Assembly (NCBI GenBank): GCA_013398015.1
Contig: VZRR01014165.1
Location: forward strand, 3,395,132-3,459,131
Origin: Oreocharis arfaki
Taxonomy: Eukaryota > Chordata > Aves > Passeriformes > Paramythiidae
Reading direction: 5' to 3'
DNA length: 64,000 bases
The notes under the pieces were generated by a model. The model was not told the origin of the DNA, ran no database searches, and worked only from the letters and a program-made list of their open reading frames with translations. The translations under genes and the position numbers were made by a program. Every line of letters starts with the position of its first letter. The stretch's first letter is position 1. Below, in pieces: positions 38,001 to 50,747 of this stretch.

Positions 38001-39751
38001 ACTGTTCCAAAGTCAGCACCTGCTGCTGTGAGTTTGGTATTATCGTTTTTGCTGGTACTTCTATTTCTCATGGTTTGTCAAAGCAGATGTTGTCATTTGG
38101 GAAGGTCTCTAGTTAACAAGACCACTCTTAATCAATCACAGCGTTTTTCCAGCAGATTTATTCCTTATGGCAAGGTGCGCAGTTGCACAGAATGTTCACG
38201 ATGCACAGGATGAGAGCTGAATGAATGTTACATAGTTTCCCAACCCTCCAAGCAATAATACCAAATGACACAGTTAATGTGGTTCCTCATTACGAAAATG
38301 CAATGACTGATTAACACTTCACTCCTTCACATCTGAGATCACCCACATTCCCACAGGACATCTGAGTATTTCCTTTTGTCCTTGTCAAAACTGTGCAGTG
38401 GGAAGGGAATGCGGCTCTCTCCCACAGGCTGCTCAGCAATGTTAGCAACGTTTTAACACGAGAGGCCATGCTACCATGGCTCATGCTGCAGTACTGGTCT
38501 TCTCATATGATGGGATGATGAGGCTCATTTTTGCATGGACAAAGTGAGCCTGAGCACCCACTCACTGTTAGAAACTCACTGTGTTAGAAACAGCACAGCA
38601 CATCAGTGCTGGGATTAATGGAAGCTGAATTTGAGGGAGCGCCCGACGCCAATCTCTGTTGTGGGATTTTAGGACTGCTTGATTGGGCTGCACGGAAAGG
38701 TGCTGAGCTTGTCTGGAAAATCCATGACCACACAGAGGAAATGAAACCTAGAGAGTCATTTGTGGTTCTTACCCCTGTAGGCAAGCGTGGCATGAAACTA
38801 ATTGCTTAAAAATTGCACCTTGCCCTAATAGTGGTTATTCAGGTATGACATTCATCAGACTGGATTCATGGCCAGATGATGTAGTTGGAGATGGTGATGC
38901 AGGTGTGTGCCTTGCTCTGAGCCCTCTCCCACAGCCACAGCTCTCACACCGTGGTTGCGTAACAGCTGAAGCTCTCGTGAGCTGAAGATGTTGTGATCCA
39001 GCTCCCCTTTCCCTGCTCTTGAATGTCCTTTCCCACACATTTCCAGGGCTGGTGCCACTGAGTGCGAACAGTGGCAAGTCAATTCAGGAAGCTGATATAA
39101 CTAAAATCTGACCTGGCACGATTGTGTGGCAACTTCTGCTGGTGAGAAACCCCCTGCAAGTCATTATTTTATGGCTTGTTTCTCCTAAGCAGTAGCACAA
39201 GCCACAAACACGGCTTTGCAAGACTTTTCCCTCCTCTACGTCTTCTGTACCAGTCCTTCTTTGCCTTGGGGTGGCTGAACTGTCATGACACTGGCCAGAT
39301 CCTAGGTTTAGCCTCACTATCAGCTTCCAAATCTCCTAACTCAATTTTTCCTACTTGGCTGAAAGACTTAAGCTGATTTTGAAGCCAGTCTCTGGGAATC
39401 CTAAGTAGGAGCATAAAAAGAAGAAAATAAAGAAGAACTTAATGAATACAGGGAAATGTGATTCAGTAGTAAGTTACTTGTCTGGGGATGTGCTAACATT
39501 TCATATTAAACAAGTTTCTTTTTACTGAACCCATCCTTTTCAAATTAACTATTCTCTGTATGGTGGTAGGAAATCTCCACTTCTCCCACTGATCCTAACT
39601 ATTCACAGCCACTCTTCTATCCTTTCCCTTCGTAAAAAGTCATTTCATTCAAGGCAATACTGCTCCTCCTAAACCTAAAGTCAAAATCAAATGCCCAGTT
39701 TGCTACTTTTGGCCACACTTCAGCAGAAATCAGTATGGCCAAATTTTGAGG
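35051..39751. other. intergenic DNA with a possible regulatory tract near 35.5-36.2 kb
   Basis: Mostly unique sequence. The C-rich homopolymer stretch 35479-35505 passes into an A-run. The 35560-36250 portion keeps CpGs and a CTCF/YY1-like site. A 150-codon minus-strand frame (35585-36037) crosses that portion but has no recognisable domain. 36590-36740 has a GGGTTCGACCC hairpin and a TATAAAA word but no identifiable element. Confidence 0.45.
35723..35736 (+). promoter_or_regulatory. CTCF/YY1-like binding site
   Basis: CCACAAGATGGCAG matches the common CTCF core consensus CCASYAGRKGGCRS at 13 of 14 positions (A instead of Y at position 5) and also contains the YY1 core AAGATGGC. About one such one-mismatch site is expected by chance in 64 kb, so this is only a candidate. 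Position is about 25 kb upstream of TNFSF11 exon 1. Confidence 0.3.
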
Positions 39752-39961
39752 CAAGGACTAACTCTTCACTGGAGGGTGGTCAATCCCTGGAACAGGCTCT
39801 CCATGGAAGTGGTCACAACACTGAACCTGCCAGAGTGCAAGGAGTGTCTGGATGACGCTCTGAGTCGTATGGTTTAGTTTTAGGTAGTCCTAAGTAACAG
39901 CAGGGAGTTGGGCTCAATGATCCTTAGGGGTGCCGTCTAACTTGAGATATTCTGTGATTCT
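39752..39961 (+). mobile_element. CR1 LINE 3' fragment
   Basis: Sense-strand CR1 tail: CTTCACTGGAGGGTGGTC, CTGGAACAGGCTCTCCATGG, AAGTGGTCACAACACTGAACC, the GTATGGTTTAGTTTTAGGTAGTCC subfamily segment, GAGTTGGGCTCAATGATCC, and the terminal ATATTCTGTGATTCTG. Truncated at the 5' end. Confidence 0.95.
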
Positions 39962-41799
39962 GTTTTTATGAACCCTGTTTCAGGCTTTTGAGGACAAACC
40001 TGGGAAGTATGAAATACCAGACAAATCTAATTTTAAATAACTAAGGGATAGCCCAATATTATACATATGGGAAACAAATGGTCTCCATGGCCAGAGACAG
40101 ATCATGAAAATGTACTCTGTTAACCTGTATTGACAGGACTGCTGGGCTAGATCAACTCTTTTTGGCATTGAAAGGATGCATTCCTCCCCTCTCCTCTTAT
40201 ATTGCTACCTAACAACTTTGCAACCCCAGGACTGGATAAAAGAAGTCAGATTTTATGCTTTTCTAGCTTATCTATTTCCATCAAGACTGAAGATTGTGTG
40301 CCTGGGACTTGGCAATAACAGTATAGAGCAAGAGGAGAAGCAATAAACTTATTATGTGTGTCAATAAAGTCAGCAAGTAAGTCTTGGAACACACACACGG
40401 AGCAAAACTGCTGAGTAAGGGAGAGAGACTTTTCCAGTTACAATACCACATTAACACCCATGTCAGAGGCTGAAATATTAAAAAGCAGTTAACAGGTCTC
40501 TTGAGAAACCCCACATACAGCAGCTCTGCATACTCGCAGACAATGTAAAAAGCCACAACATTATCCCTTAGTACCGCACACTTAATGTGCAGAGCTCAAT
40601 TAGTGAAAGCTGTTCGGGAACTGAAATGTGAGTTCTGCTGGGAGATGCCCTGCCTGTAACAGAAGTAACAGCACTGTGCACCCCAGGACACAAATGTGCA
40701 CTGCCAGGCTGGGACACTGCTGAAGGCTGTCTGAAAGCCAGAAGCTGGAGAAAAAATTAATAGTGCTGCTGCCTTTTTACACAGACAAACATCCTTACAC
40801 ATGACTGGCCTTGGGTTGCCTATTGCCACCCACCACTGCTTGATGTAGCAACACTCTGTTTCTGACAATCTTGAACCCAGTTTCAAGCATGTCACGCACC
40901 TCCAACTAGAGCTAGATTCTTTTTATAGAGAGGTCTTCCCTCAGTGAGTTATTAAAACTCTGTATCTTTTATGGCTCTTATGCAATTCATTACTCTCAAC
41001 CTACAGCCTCTTTTACTGAGTGTCATTGGGAAACAGTACGTGTCCTTTCCAACCTCTAGCTGAAATGTTCTTATCAAATATATTTTCCAGCATGCATGGC
41101 TCAGTGTAAGAGGTGCAAGAGCTGTCAAAAGTATCCCAGGCTCCAGGCGCACTCAGTAGTCCCACGTATCACACATTCCCATGCTACAGATGAGCCCATT
41201 GCCTGCTTCTCTGCCCTACAGTGTTTTATGATCTTCTCATTTGGCCTATGGGACATGTGTTGATGGACTAAGGTCAGTATGCAAGTCCATGATTGTTTCC
41301 AGCTTACCTGCTGAATTCGAAACACTATCGTACTGCATCCATGCTTGGCCTGTCGTTAGGCACATGTGTGAAGTGACTGTCTTTCTAACTATTCACTGGT
41401 TTAGGAGAGAAACTAAGTCCTTACTAAACAGTATTTGCTTGCTTAGCACTATACTATAATTGCATCTAAGTCACTGGAGAAGAGGCTTTAGCTTGTCTGT
41501 AAACTCCATGGCTTTTGTGGTTTTGTTGCAATGATTTCATACCCTGAATTTAAATAAATTGGGAAATAAGAGACTGTTGTAGAGCCCACCCAAAAGACTG
41601 GTGGTCTTCCCAGTGCACTGATCAGGCAATAAGAAGAGGATGTAAAACCTACATCTGACCAAAACAATATGAAACCAAAGTTTTTGCATGTGCCATGCCA
41701 AACAAACGAACAAATGCTGAGCCTAGCGATTTTTGCAGTCAATATGCTCCATCATCTGCATGATAACATGGTAGATGCAGTCAGATCAAAGGTTTCCTT

Positions 41800-42000
41800 T
41801 CAGTCCCAAAGCAGAGGATGTTTGCCAGTGAAATCATGACAGTTGCCTCTGCTAAGCAAAGCAGTGCCTGGCTCTGCCTGAGATAAAGCTCTGGCTGCTG
41901 GGAGGAAAATCTCAGTCATTGGGGCGACGTCGCCCTCGCTCCGAGCAGAAGCTGCTTTGATGGGTAACAGCTGTTATTTTCATTCAAATCTGAAAGACCT
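41800..42000. promoter_or_regulatory. candidate regulatory element with CpG-dense palindromes
   Basis: Five CpGs occur within 26 bp (41924-41944) in otherwise CpG-poor DNA. Two perfect palindromes are present: GGGCGACGTCGCCC (41922-41935), with a GACGTC CREB/ATF-type centre, and TAACAGCTGTTA (41965-41976), with a CAGCTG E-box centre. AGCAG-AAG-CTGCT lies between them and a GAGATAA GATA-type word just upstream (about 41880). The tract is about 18.5 kb upstream of TNFSF11. Mammalian TNFSF11 is induced through CREB-bound distal enhancers, which makes this a reasonable but unproven candidate. Confidence 0.35.
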
Positions 42001-42620
42001 GTCTACATGTTTTGGTGTTGGTCTTTTTCCCTCAGTATAGGATGTGAGGGAGGGAAAAATAACTAAATTGACCTTTCAATTGACAGAGATGCAGTGTAAA
42101 AAGAACTCCAAGAAATGAATATCCTTACAATTATGCATAGTAAGGCATTCTTACTCAGTTTTTCTCATGTAAAGAAAACCAAGAAAAACAGAGCTATTAT
42201 GACTTTACCCACCTACAGACAAAGATCTTCTGAGAAGATCCTATTTCTCAGACCTTTGTTAAATTTTCATTCTATCTAGTGGGAATTCTTTTTCCTCCCT
42301 TAAAAGATAAATATGCTAAGTGTTCTCAAAAGACAACAGCTTTTCATCTGAGAAAACAAATGTCATCACTGTCTCCCATTCTCCAACCTTGTCTTCCTTC
42401 CCCTCCTCCATCTTTTATCCCTATCCCTCTGGCCATGAGAATACATATTCTCCTTCGCCAGTAATCTCTTTTCCTGAGATCTTAAAACATTTGGAGGCAA
42501 CGTATGCTGAGACAAAAATTTCACTTTAGGAAAATTGCCACAACTGTAGCCTATCTATCTGTTTGGTTTTAAGCAAAGTTAGTAGGAAAACATTAAAACA
42601 ATGAGAGTTTGGTGGCAAGA

Positions 42621-42676
42621 GGGAAAGGGAAAGGGAAAGGGAAAGGGAAAGGGAAAGGGAAAAGGAAAGGGAAAGG
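42621..42676 (+). repeat. (GGGAAA)n microsatellite
   Basis: Seven perfect GGGAAA units followed by two imperfect ones. It is the reverse complement of the CCCTTT array 13.7 kb upstream, so the two arrays form an inverted pair. Pure polypurine on this strand. Confidence 0.97.
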
Positions 42677-45600
42677 CCCTCTAGGAACCACAGCTAGCAG
42701 ATATTCAGGGATCTCCCCTCTCACCCTGAAACAGGCTGGGTGCACTGTTGAGGCCCAGAGGACTGAAAAAATTGTGGGGGTACATTTCTGACCACTTCCA
42801 TGGGGTCACACAACACATTTTCATTTTCACTGTGGGAGCTGGTCTGGAATTGCTTGAGACTCTAGAGAGAGAGTTTGGCCAGTTCTGTACAACACTCTGT
42901 GTTTTGATGCCTTGCCCAAAATATTTAGATCTCCAGATAAGGCTTGATAGAAAATAAACAATAACAAAATACTCTAGAGATGAAATTTGTATATGATTCT
43001 GGTATATACAGAACATACTATAGTGTATATATGCCCACCGTGTTTCCTAACTTCCTTTGCTGTCTTTTTTTGTGCTCTTAACAGATTTGTGTGTTTCCCT
43101 CCTAGATTTCTAAAAACAGAAAATAAAGGGATAGAGGTCCCCATGCTCAGCATCATTGTGCAATGTGAATTTGAAGGACTGGAACATTTCAATCCAGTAC
43201 ATGGGCTTCTGCCATTTGAACTGAGGAAAAAACTGTGTTCGTGGGTACTGTAACACATTTGCACGGGATAACCCTATAAAGCCTTCAGTAAAGATACTGA
43301 AACATCTGTAGTGCAAAATGACTTCTTGTCTGCCAGCTGGTAATACCTCATCAACCATGTCCAAAATAAATGGTTTTTATTTTTGTTTTTTTAACTTACC
43401 CTTGTCATATTCAACATCAACAATTTCAGCCTGGAGAAGGAAAGATCTACTGACTGATAAGAAGTTAGATTAGATCTGAATAACAAAGAGCATTGAATGA
43501 GACTAGAGATAGGCACCTGGCATCTATCTAGGTGAGGAAACAAGCCCAAATGCACTTCAAATTTGGTATTAAGTCACAAGGCTGCTGCTTTGTGAAAGAA
43601 TCTCAATGAGCCTGTTTACTTTTTCTCTCTTGACCCCTCTCACTTCTGTTCTCTTGAATTTTGATAATCATTGCAGCATATCTAAAACTGGATTACAAAG
43701 CTGGTGTTGGTGAGCCTGGCTCACATTCGGATTTCTTGGTATAGCTGTGTTATTTTGGTGTAGCAATGACCGCAGTTTCTCAGCTCAAGAGGTATGATTT
43801 AGGCTGTTACCTAAGACGGCCAAACCATGACTTCATATGCAAGAAACAGAAAGATGTTAATGATGCACAGACCCCTAGTGCAGGTACCAGACTTGGCACT
43901 GCCTTCACACTGAGAGACAGAAAATTGCAGCCCAGACTTCAAGAATTACTCTTTGTATCTTTGCTGTGCTGTAGACAAAGCTGATTTCCCCTTGCATCCT
44001 TATAAGCCAGCAAGCTCAGGGTGAGATCTAGAAGAAAAGCCATGTTTGCACATTTTATGTAATCAGCTGTTTTCCCACCGCCTCTTCCTTGCCTTCTGGC
44101 TTGTGCTTGGAAAATGGGAACTTTACTCCATGCGATTCCTCCCTGCTGTCAGCTGCCTCTAAGCTGACTCCTGCAGCTGTACTGCGAGACGTGCTGGGCT
44201 GCAGGCTCATCGATACTATGCAAATTCACCCCCTAAGTAGATTACTTGTTACTGTGGGAACAGACTAACCTGCATCTGCCAATTTGCTTTCGCTTTTACT
44301 GGACGAGGTTAATGATGAAAATAAGCTTAATCTTGTAAGAGGTTAAGCAATTTATTACAGAACAGGAAACTGAGTTACAAAGAACTACAAAAATAAAACA
44401 GCAGTGCTGCTGTCTTGGTTCCTTCTAGATTTCTTCTCGGCATTTTGAATTTGGTTACTACTTGGGGTTCAGGAAAGCAGCATTTCCTCATTTTGGCAGA
44501 TAGATATTCTTCATATTGGCAGGTAGATAGTCTATGCTGGCAAAAACCAGATTTAGTTAATTTCTGTGAAAAATGCCGCTAATTATAAATATATCAGAGA
44601 AAATGATTTGCCCACTCCATCCTGTTTGTTGGTTTTTGGGGGGTTTTTTTGTGTGTTGACTGTACCTTGCAGAACTACTTTCAGGTTAATTTTAAGCTTA
44701 ATCCACCTCTTATTCCCCCACATTCAACTATCAGTGACTCCCGTACAGACCGTATAATGCAACTTCTAAAACCCATACCTGAAACTTAAATTTTAACACA
44801 GTTTTAGAGTAAACAACACTCGACCTTTGGGAAACTCTTACCAGAATGGAGAGCTATGCTTGTTTTGTGATAACTACCACCCCCGGTATTGAGGTCTAAT
44901 ACTGAAAATGGTGTATTGCAAGCAAGTGAAAAGAGCAAATGGAAACCGCACAAACCATTTTGCACTTTTCACTTATGCTTCAGAGCTCTGAATGTCATCT
45001 TGGGTTGAAAATGTCTTAGCACTTTTCTCTAGCCATCTGAGAGCATTCCAGTATATTGAAAAATGGCAGTGACATTTCCCCAAGATATTTTTATGTGCGA
45101 TACTTGGTCAATCCTAGGTGAGGAGAGTTAAAACCAACAGAAACAGTGTCCTCAGTAGAACAGCTCTGTTTTCCCCCACAATATATAGATGTTGTTTTGT
45201 TTCCCTAGAAGAATAATTTTTAAATACTAAAAATACTGTATTAAAAGTACTGTACTTTTAATTCACAAAGATTACTGAAATAATAAGGCCCCCCTCTCCT
45301 CTATTCTTTTTCTTTTCCTTTTGTAGACAAAACAAGAGTTGCAGTTCCAATCCATTCACTTGCCATTCTCTGGTCGGACTGAACAGAGCCTCTGAGCGCA
45401 ACCTCTTCAATATCAGCAAAGGCATTTGGACCAGCAGACAAAGGGCCTAATTAAATGGGTGTCTCCTTTCTCCCCATATGAAGATGACTAAGCTTTAAAC
45501 AAGCCGATGAACTGCAGGTGACCTGTAAACTTTAGGTGCATATAGAAACTGGGAAATAGATCCAAACCAACTCTAGCCATTTACATACATGCCAGGTTTT

Positions 45601-48600
45601 ACAGTGTCTTGGGGTGTTGCCTTGTGTGAAGCATGGAAGAATGTTTTACCCAGCACCAGACGGACTAAAGAAAGCTCCTTTTCAGGTTTTACTTTCTCTT
45701 GGAGTAGCTGGAGTAATGCTGGTATATCAAGATAGGCTGTCCGTGTTGTCATAGCTGAGCAGGCAACAGGCAGCAACACGGGGTGCTATAAATACTATTT
45801 GCTAGAAAGATCCACATACATCCCCTAGAATCAAGGTGGATTTAGAGCAAAACATCCCGGAGAAGCTGAATGCTTACATGCTCCTCTTCTGGTAGAGCAA
45901 GATGGCTCCACAGTCCCATGAGCATCTGGTGGACACTCTCCTATTTGTGAAGATAGAAATTATTTAAGATGACACCATGACCTGCTCTGTAAGAATTATT
46001 GTCACTACCTCTCACGTGATGTAAGCTAATACATTTCTGGATGAATTAAGGTATAACTCTCAAGCTTTTTTTTTTGTGCATATATATTTTAAGAAAATAA
46101 AGGAGTAATTTCTACTGTCAAAAAACATCTTAAATTATTATTTTCCAAGCGATATTTTATTTTGGACTGGGACCAAGCAGGAGTTACTTTTATTCCTGTA
46201 TTTCTCACATAAAATCAGAGATAGGCTTCTACCTTTAATGAACAAGAGGGAAAATTTATGACATAGTCAGGAAAGTCTATGGCCTAAAGCCAGAGGTGCT
46301 GTTCCTGAATGTATGATTTTTCATGTATGTGTATGAGCTTCACTCTGTAAAGAGCACAAAAGCAGCTGCAAGAGGAGTGGGAAGAGGACAAAGCTTCTGT
46401 GTATCACTTCAGAGGGTGAAGCTGAGAAATGAGCACCAGCATCTTCAGCGCTGTTATTGCCTGTATTACCTCATATACATAATGCCCTGCCACCTCAATG
46501 TCTGCAGTGTAAACAGACCATGGATACAAGGTAAGGTCAGCAGGTGGGAGAATGCATCCACATCTGTAAAAAAACCCAGGTAAAGCACAGACGTGTCCAA
46601 ATGTAAGTGATGTGCATCCTTGTCTGAAAGTAGCAGTGAGAGCTGGAAGGCCAAATAGCTCACTTTGAAACTCTCAGATGAGAGGTTGTTCCTTATTTGT
46701 TGTTTGGGTGTGGTTTTTTGGCTTTGTTTTGATTTTGGTTGGGTTGGTTTTGGGGTTTTTTTTTCCTTCAGGGATGTACATGATAATTAGTGTTTATTCA
46801 GATAATCAGCTTCACAGACAAGATTGGGGGCATAAGCTGGATTTTTATCCTGGCTAGCACGTTTCTGAGAGAATCACTAAAGTGATTGTAAGAAAGCACT
46901 GGAAACACAGTTCCTGGAAGTAATTCCCAACTGTCATGTTGAATTATGGAGACTTAGAGCTGCTACGTTTTCTAAGTCTCTGTCTAATCCTCTGTAAAGT
47001 GAGCAAAGTAAAACATATCTCAGAAGGATGTACTAAGTTACCAAAATGATATTGTGAAAGATTTCCTGTCTCTTTGGAAGAGGTGAGCTGTCTAGTGCAA
47101 GGTATTAGTGTTCATCTGTGATGAAGCAATCTCTCTCCTGGATAAAACAAGGCAAAATCCTATAATTTGGTGCTTCACTACTGATGACTGACAGCTCACT
47201 TTCAATTCATAATTATAGTCAAAACCCACATCCATTTCTTCATAATAAGTGTTTGGATTCGTGTAATTGTGATGCAAGAAGGAAATGTTTAGACCACTTC
47301 TTTAATTTCTGTAAAGAGGAATAAGGGAATAGCATAAGATAATGCACTGTTTTCAAAGAAAAGCCATCAAAAACATATTTGCATTTTGCTTTCCTATATG
47401 TTACACATTTTCCAGGTTATGTTAGAAATACATATTCACTTCATATGTAATGTGTTTGTTATTTTCTGGTTGTCTTCCAAGACATTTTGCCACTATCCTG
47501 CCAGGACTGTATGTTGTCTGACCACTTCCCCATTGCAATTAAGGATTGAAACCACTTGCTTACGCACAACGGAGACCATCATACCTAACCCCAAAGGAGG
47601 CCAGAAACTCCTAGCACACTGCATTTCCCAGACCAACCAGGAGGCCCAGGGCACAGAAGGACAGCATGCTATTTGCAACAAGGGCTGGCACACTGACAAT
47701 CCACACGAGTGCAGCTATTCAAAATAAATTTTAAAAACCCCCAAACTTGTGTGTGTGGGGGTTTAACACATCTCATAAAGAGATACTGCCTGAACTTCCA
47801 CTATAAAATGAGATAAACTGCTTCAAAATCAGTTGTAAAGAAGATGCTACCAAACAACCAGCCTCAAGGAATGAGGTTTAACCAGACGTTTTTCTTTGAA
47901 TCATGCAGTATATGTTTAGTAGATAATGTTCAGGACTGCAGGCTTCATTTGAACAGGCATCAGAACATGAAGCTTGCACAAGAAACAAAGCCTTTCCTAG
48001 GAATATCACTTTGTCCCTCCTACCCCTTCCCCGCTTTTCCTCCTTTCTTTCTCCTGTGCCAAAGCCAAAGAGAAGGAGAGATGGTGCTTGGGGTGCTGGA
48101 AGTGGGGTGTAAAAGAGAAGGAGGCAGTCTCTGACTCTAAATGGAAATATTTCATTGATTTCAGTGTCTTTTGAATGAGACCTGTTGTACTCAAAGAACT
48201 TGAATGTGACCACAATTCACTAATGTAAGATTCAGATTCATACCATTGGGAAGATGAAAGTGCTGAGTCCTGACTGCAGTTTTCATGTGTGTGTCCATGT
48301 GTGCATGTGTTTGGGGATGGGAATACTACTAATAAATCATGTTTATCAACCCATCAGATTAATCTTTAATTTTCATAAGGCAAAACTTGTCATATTACAG
48401 AGCAACAGTGAAGGGTGTGTGAATCTGGTAATCTGCTGAAAATAATCTTTGCAGCCATCTCTGCTTCAAGCCTAATATTTAAGGAGTTTGAAGTGAAAAT
48501 TGGTTTGGATCACCAGAGAATACATGAAAAACTGAGAAGGAACAAATTGTATTTGATATCTAAGTCCACGTGGCAACATTTTTGAAATGTTCTTGCACAG

Positions 48601-50307
48601 TTACAACGTGAGGACATGGTGTTTTCTTAGGATTAGGAAACACTGGGAAAGGAAGAACCCTCTCAAATGACATACTGGCACAGACATGCATACATACAGA
48701 CAGAGACCTTAGGTGGGGGGAGTGCTCTGTCTGTGTGCATATTTAGTTTGAAAGTGGTTCTGTAAGAAAGTTCCAATTCAACAGTTAAGAGGAAAGATCT
48801 TTTTTACCTTCTAAATTTTCATATTAGTCTGAAGCGAGCCATGGATAGAAAATAAGAAGCTATTCGGATTTATTGTGTTCTGGAGCCATTAATTACAGTG
48901 AGTCCTGTTTCTGTTTATTTGTCTTAGTTCTTCTTGGTGTTGAAACACTGACCCTCATGGACATAAAAAAGATTATCTAGCTTCATCTGTCTCACCATCC
49001 TCTGCGGCTCAAGTCCTTGTGGCAGAGCACTTCCCCAGACTACATGACACAGCCAGATGTAGCAACCAGATACCAGGATATGAAATAGCACTAATTTCAA
49101 ATGTCAGCCTTCACACTCCATAAAACACGGAGCATATTACAGTGTACATTAAATTCCAGAGCAAATAATACTTAACATCTATGCGGATGCATTGTAAATT
49201 TGAATAATCTGGCAGACTGTATTTGGAAATATTCTCTAAATTTCCTCTGTCCCTGCCCTGAGACTGTGGTAAGTAGCACAGAGACCAGCTGTCCAGCCTT
49301 GTTTTTCTAAGCCATTGACTAAACAGTGAGTTCATGTTCAAGATAACTGTGGGGAACCAGTTCATGAACTTCTTGAACTCTGCTGTCCATAAGTGTGGTG
49401 ATGGGATTGAAGAGCTGCCATTTAATTAATGATGAGTCTTGTAGCTAGAAATGAAATTTGAGCCAAGTGTTGTTTGTTGCTTTACTTTGTTTGGTTTTTT
49501 TTTTTTTCCTCCTTAATTGAAGGATGTCTGAAGAGCAAAAGTAAGTAAAATCCACTGACTTGTTGCCAGGGAAAGGCATCGCTCTGCAAAACAGGAAGAT
49601 AAAACCATCACCTGCCTAAACAGTCCAAGGACTTGCAGTGCATGCTGGCTGCAATGCCAGAGCATTAATACAGAGCAGAATATGTGCTCCTTTCCAGATT
49701 CACTTCCTGATTTGCAGACTTGTTAACATGGTCTTTCTACCAGTGGTATTTGTTTTACTGCGAGAGTTTGAAACTTTCCCTTTTCTTTGTGGGATTCAGT
49801 TTTCTGCTACTTATAGGCAGAATAGGTACTGGTCTCCGAGAGAAGGAAGTTGCACAGAACTTTAAATCTTCTACTGCAGTTTCATTCTCTAAACCTCTTT
49901 ATTCATGCTGATAACAACACGTAGATGTTGAGCCTTTCTCCCATAAAACCTTCACTGTTATAATTTTAAAACTGCATGAGAAACAGCTTTATTTTATATA
50001 TCTAAGGTAGAAACCACTTAATTCCTCTGTACTTCAAGGTACATGCAACTGGCACAAGCAGAGGAGCACCTTCTTCTTTGTATTTGAAAGTTCTTGATAC
50101 CCAGAAGCAGAAGTCACCACAGGAGGAGGACTGGAAAAGACCTTTCAAGATAGATGCCTGCTATTGCAAGACTTACAAAACACTTAAATAACCCATTTCA
50201 CAGATAAAGTAAAGTCTGTCTAATGAGGTTTCTGGAGAAACTCCTTGCTCCATTTACTCTGACTAATAGGTTATTCCAGAACATTACTCCTTAAACACGT
50301 AAAAAAG

Positions 50308-50401
50308 GAGCTATGAAGCCGGTGAAGGGTCTGGAGCACAAGCCTTATGAGGAGCAACTGAGGGAGCTGGGGTTTAGCCTGGCAAAAAAGGGTCTCAGGG
50401 G
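50308..50401 (+). mobile_element. CR1 LINE, left half, split by an LTR
   Basis: Sense-strand CR1: GGTGAAGGGTCTGGAGCACAAG-type start, TTATGAGGAGCAACTGAGGG, AGCTGGGGTTTAGCCTGG, ending GGGTCTCAGGGG at 50401. The element resumes at 50748 after a solo LTR. Confidence 0.95.
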
Positions 50402-50747
50402 TGTCACCTTAGTTTTTCACTGCATGCCTTGTTCGCATTAGCAGTGAAAGACTTTCTCATAAGTTGTAAGATAAACAATACCCATGTTTTTGTAACGATT
50501 CTTTTCTAAGCTGTACTTTTAGAATTGTTTTACATTCCTTCTCCGGAGGCGGAGGAAGGTGATAGACTGAATTTATATCCTATCAGTTTAGAGAGGTTTA
50601 ACCTCTTCATGCAATTGTTGATTGTCTGTACATATGTATATAAGTGTGAAAATAAACGAGGGGCCAGGCTTTTGCCCGTTGGCCCGAAACCTTGGCGTGT
50701 GAATGAAACCTGCGTCCATGCCTGATTGTTAGTGTCGATCTGCGACA
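50402..50747 (+). mobile_element. solo LTR of a class II (alpharetrovirus-like) endogenous retrovirus
   Basis: A 346-bp LTR bounded by TGTCAC and GCGACA (inverted ends TGTCRC), inserted into a CR1 and flanked by a perfect 6-bp target duplication CAGGGG (50396-50401 and 50748-50753). It carries a TATA box, TATATAAG (50637-50644), and a polyadenylation signal, AATAAA (50651-50656), only 6 bp further on, so both lie before the expected start of R. That compact order and the ~350-bp size resemble LTRs of the avian leukosis/sarcoma and related endogenous groups. A 6-bp duplication fits class II elements. The interior is gone through LTR-LTR recombination; there is no coding capacity. Family-level name not assigned. 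Confidence 0.9.

Larger units (their letters stand above)
39962..50307. other. intergenic DNA, no gene recognised
   Basis: About 10 kb. Notable contents are the CpG/palindrome cluster at 41800-42000, a GGGAAA microsatellite at 42621-42676, and G/T-rich low-complexity DNA at 46697-46766. At 45310-45334 a pyrimidine tract ends in TTTTGTAG, which mimics a splice acceptor but leads into no recognisable exon. A weak MIR-like patch lies near 44341-44397. Confidence 0.45.

Noticed and set aside
42987..43253. 88-codon plus-strand frame with a protein-like second half
   Set aside because: No recognised family, no neighbouring exons; the opposite strand is equally open.
44341..44397. MIR-like words (GGAAACTGAG, AGGTTAAG)
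   Set aside because: Order and spacing do not match the MIR consensus well enough to call.
45310..45340. Splice-acceptor-like polypyrimidine tract ending TTTTGTAG
   Set aside because: No open or recognisable exon follows; such tracts are common in T-rich intergenic DNA.
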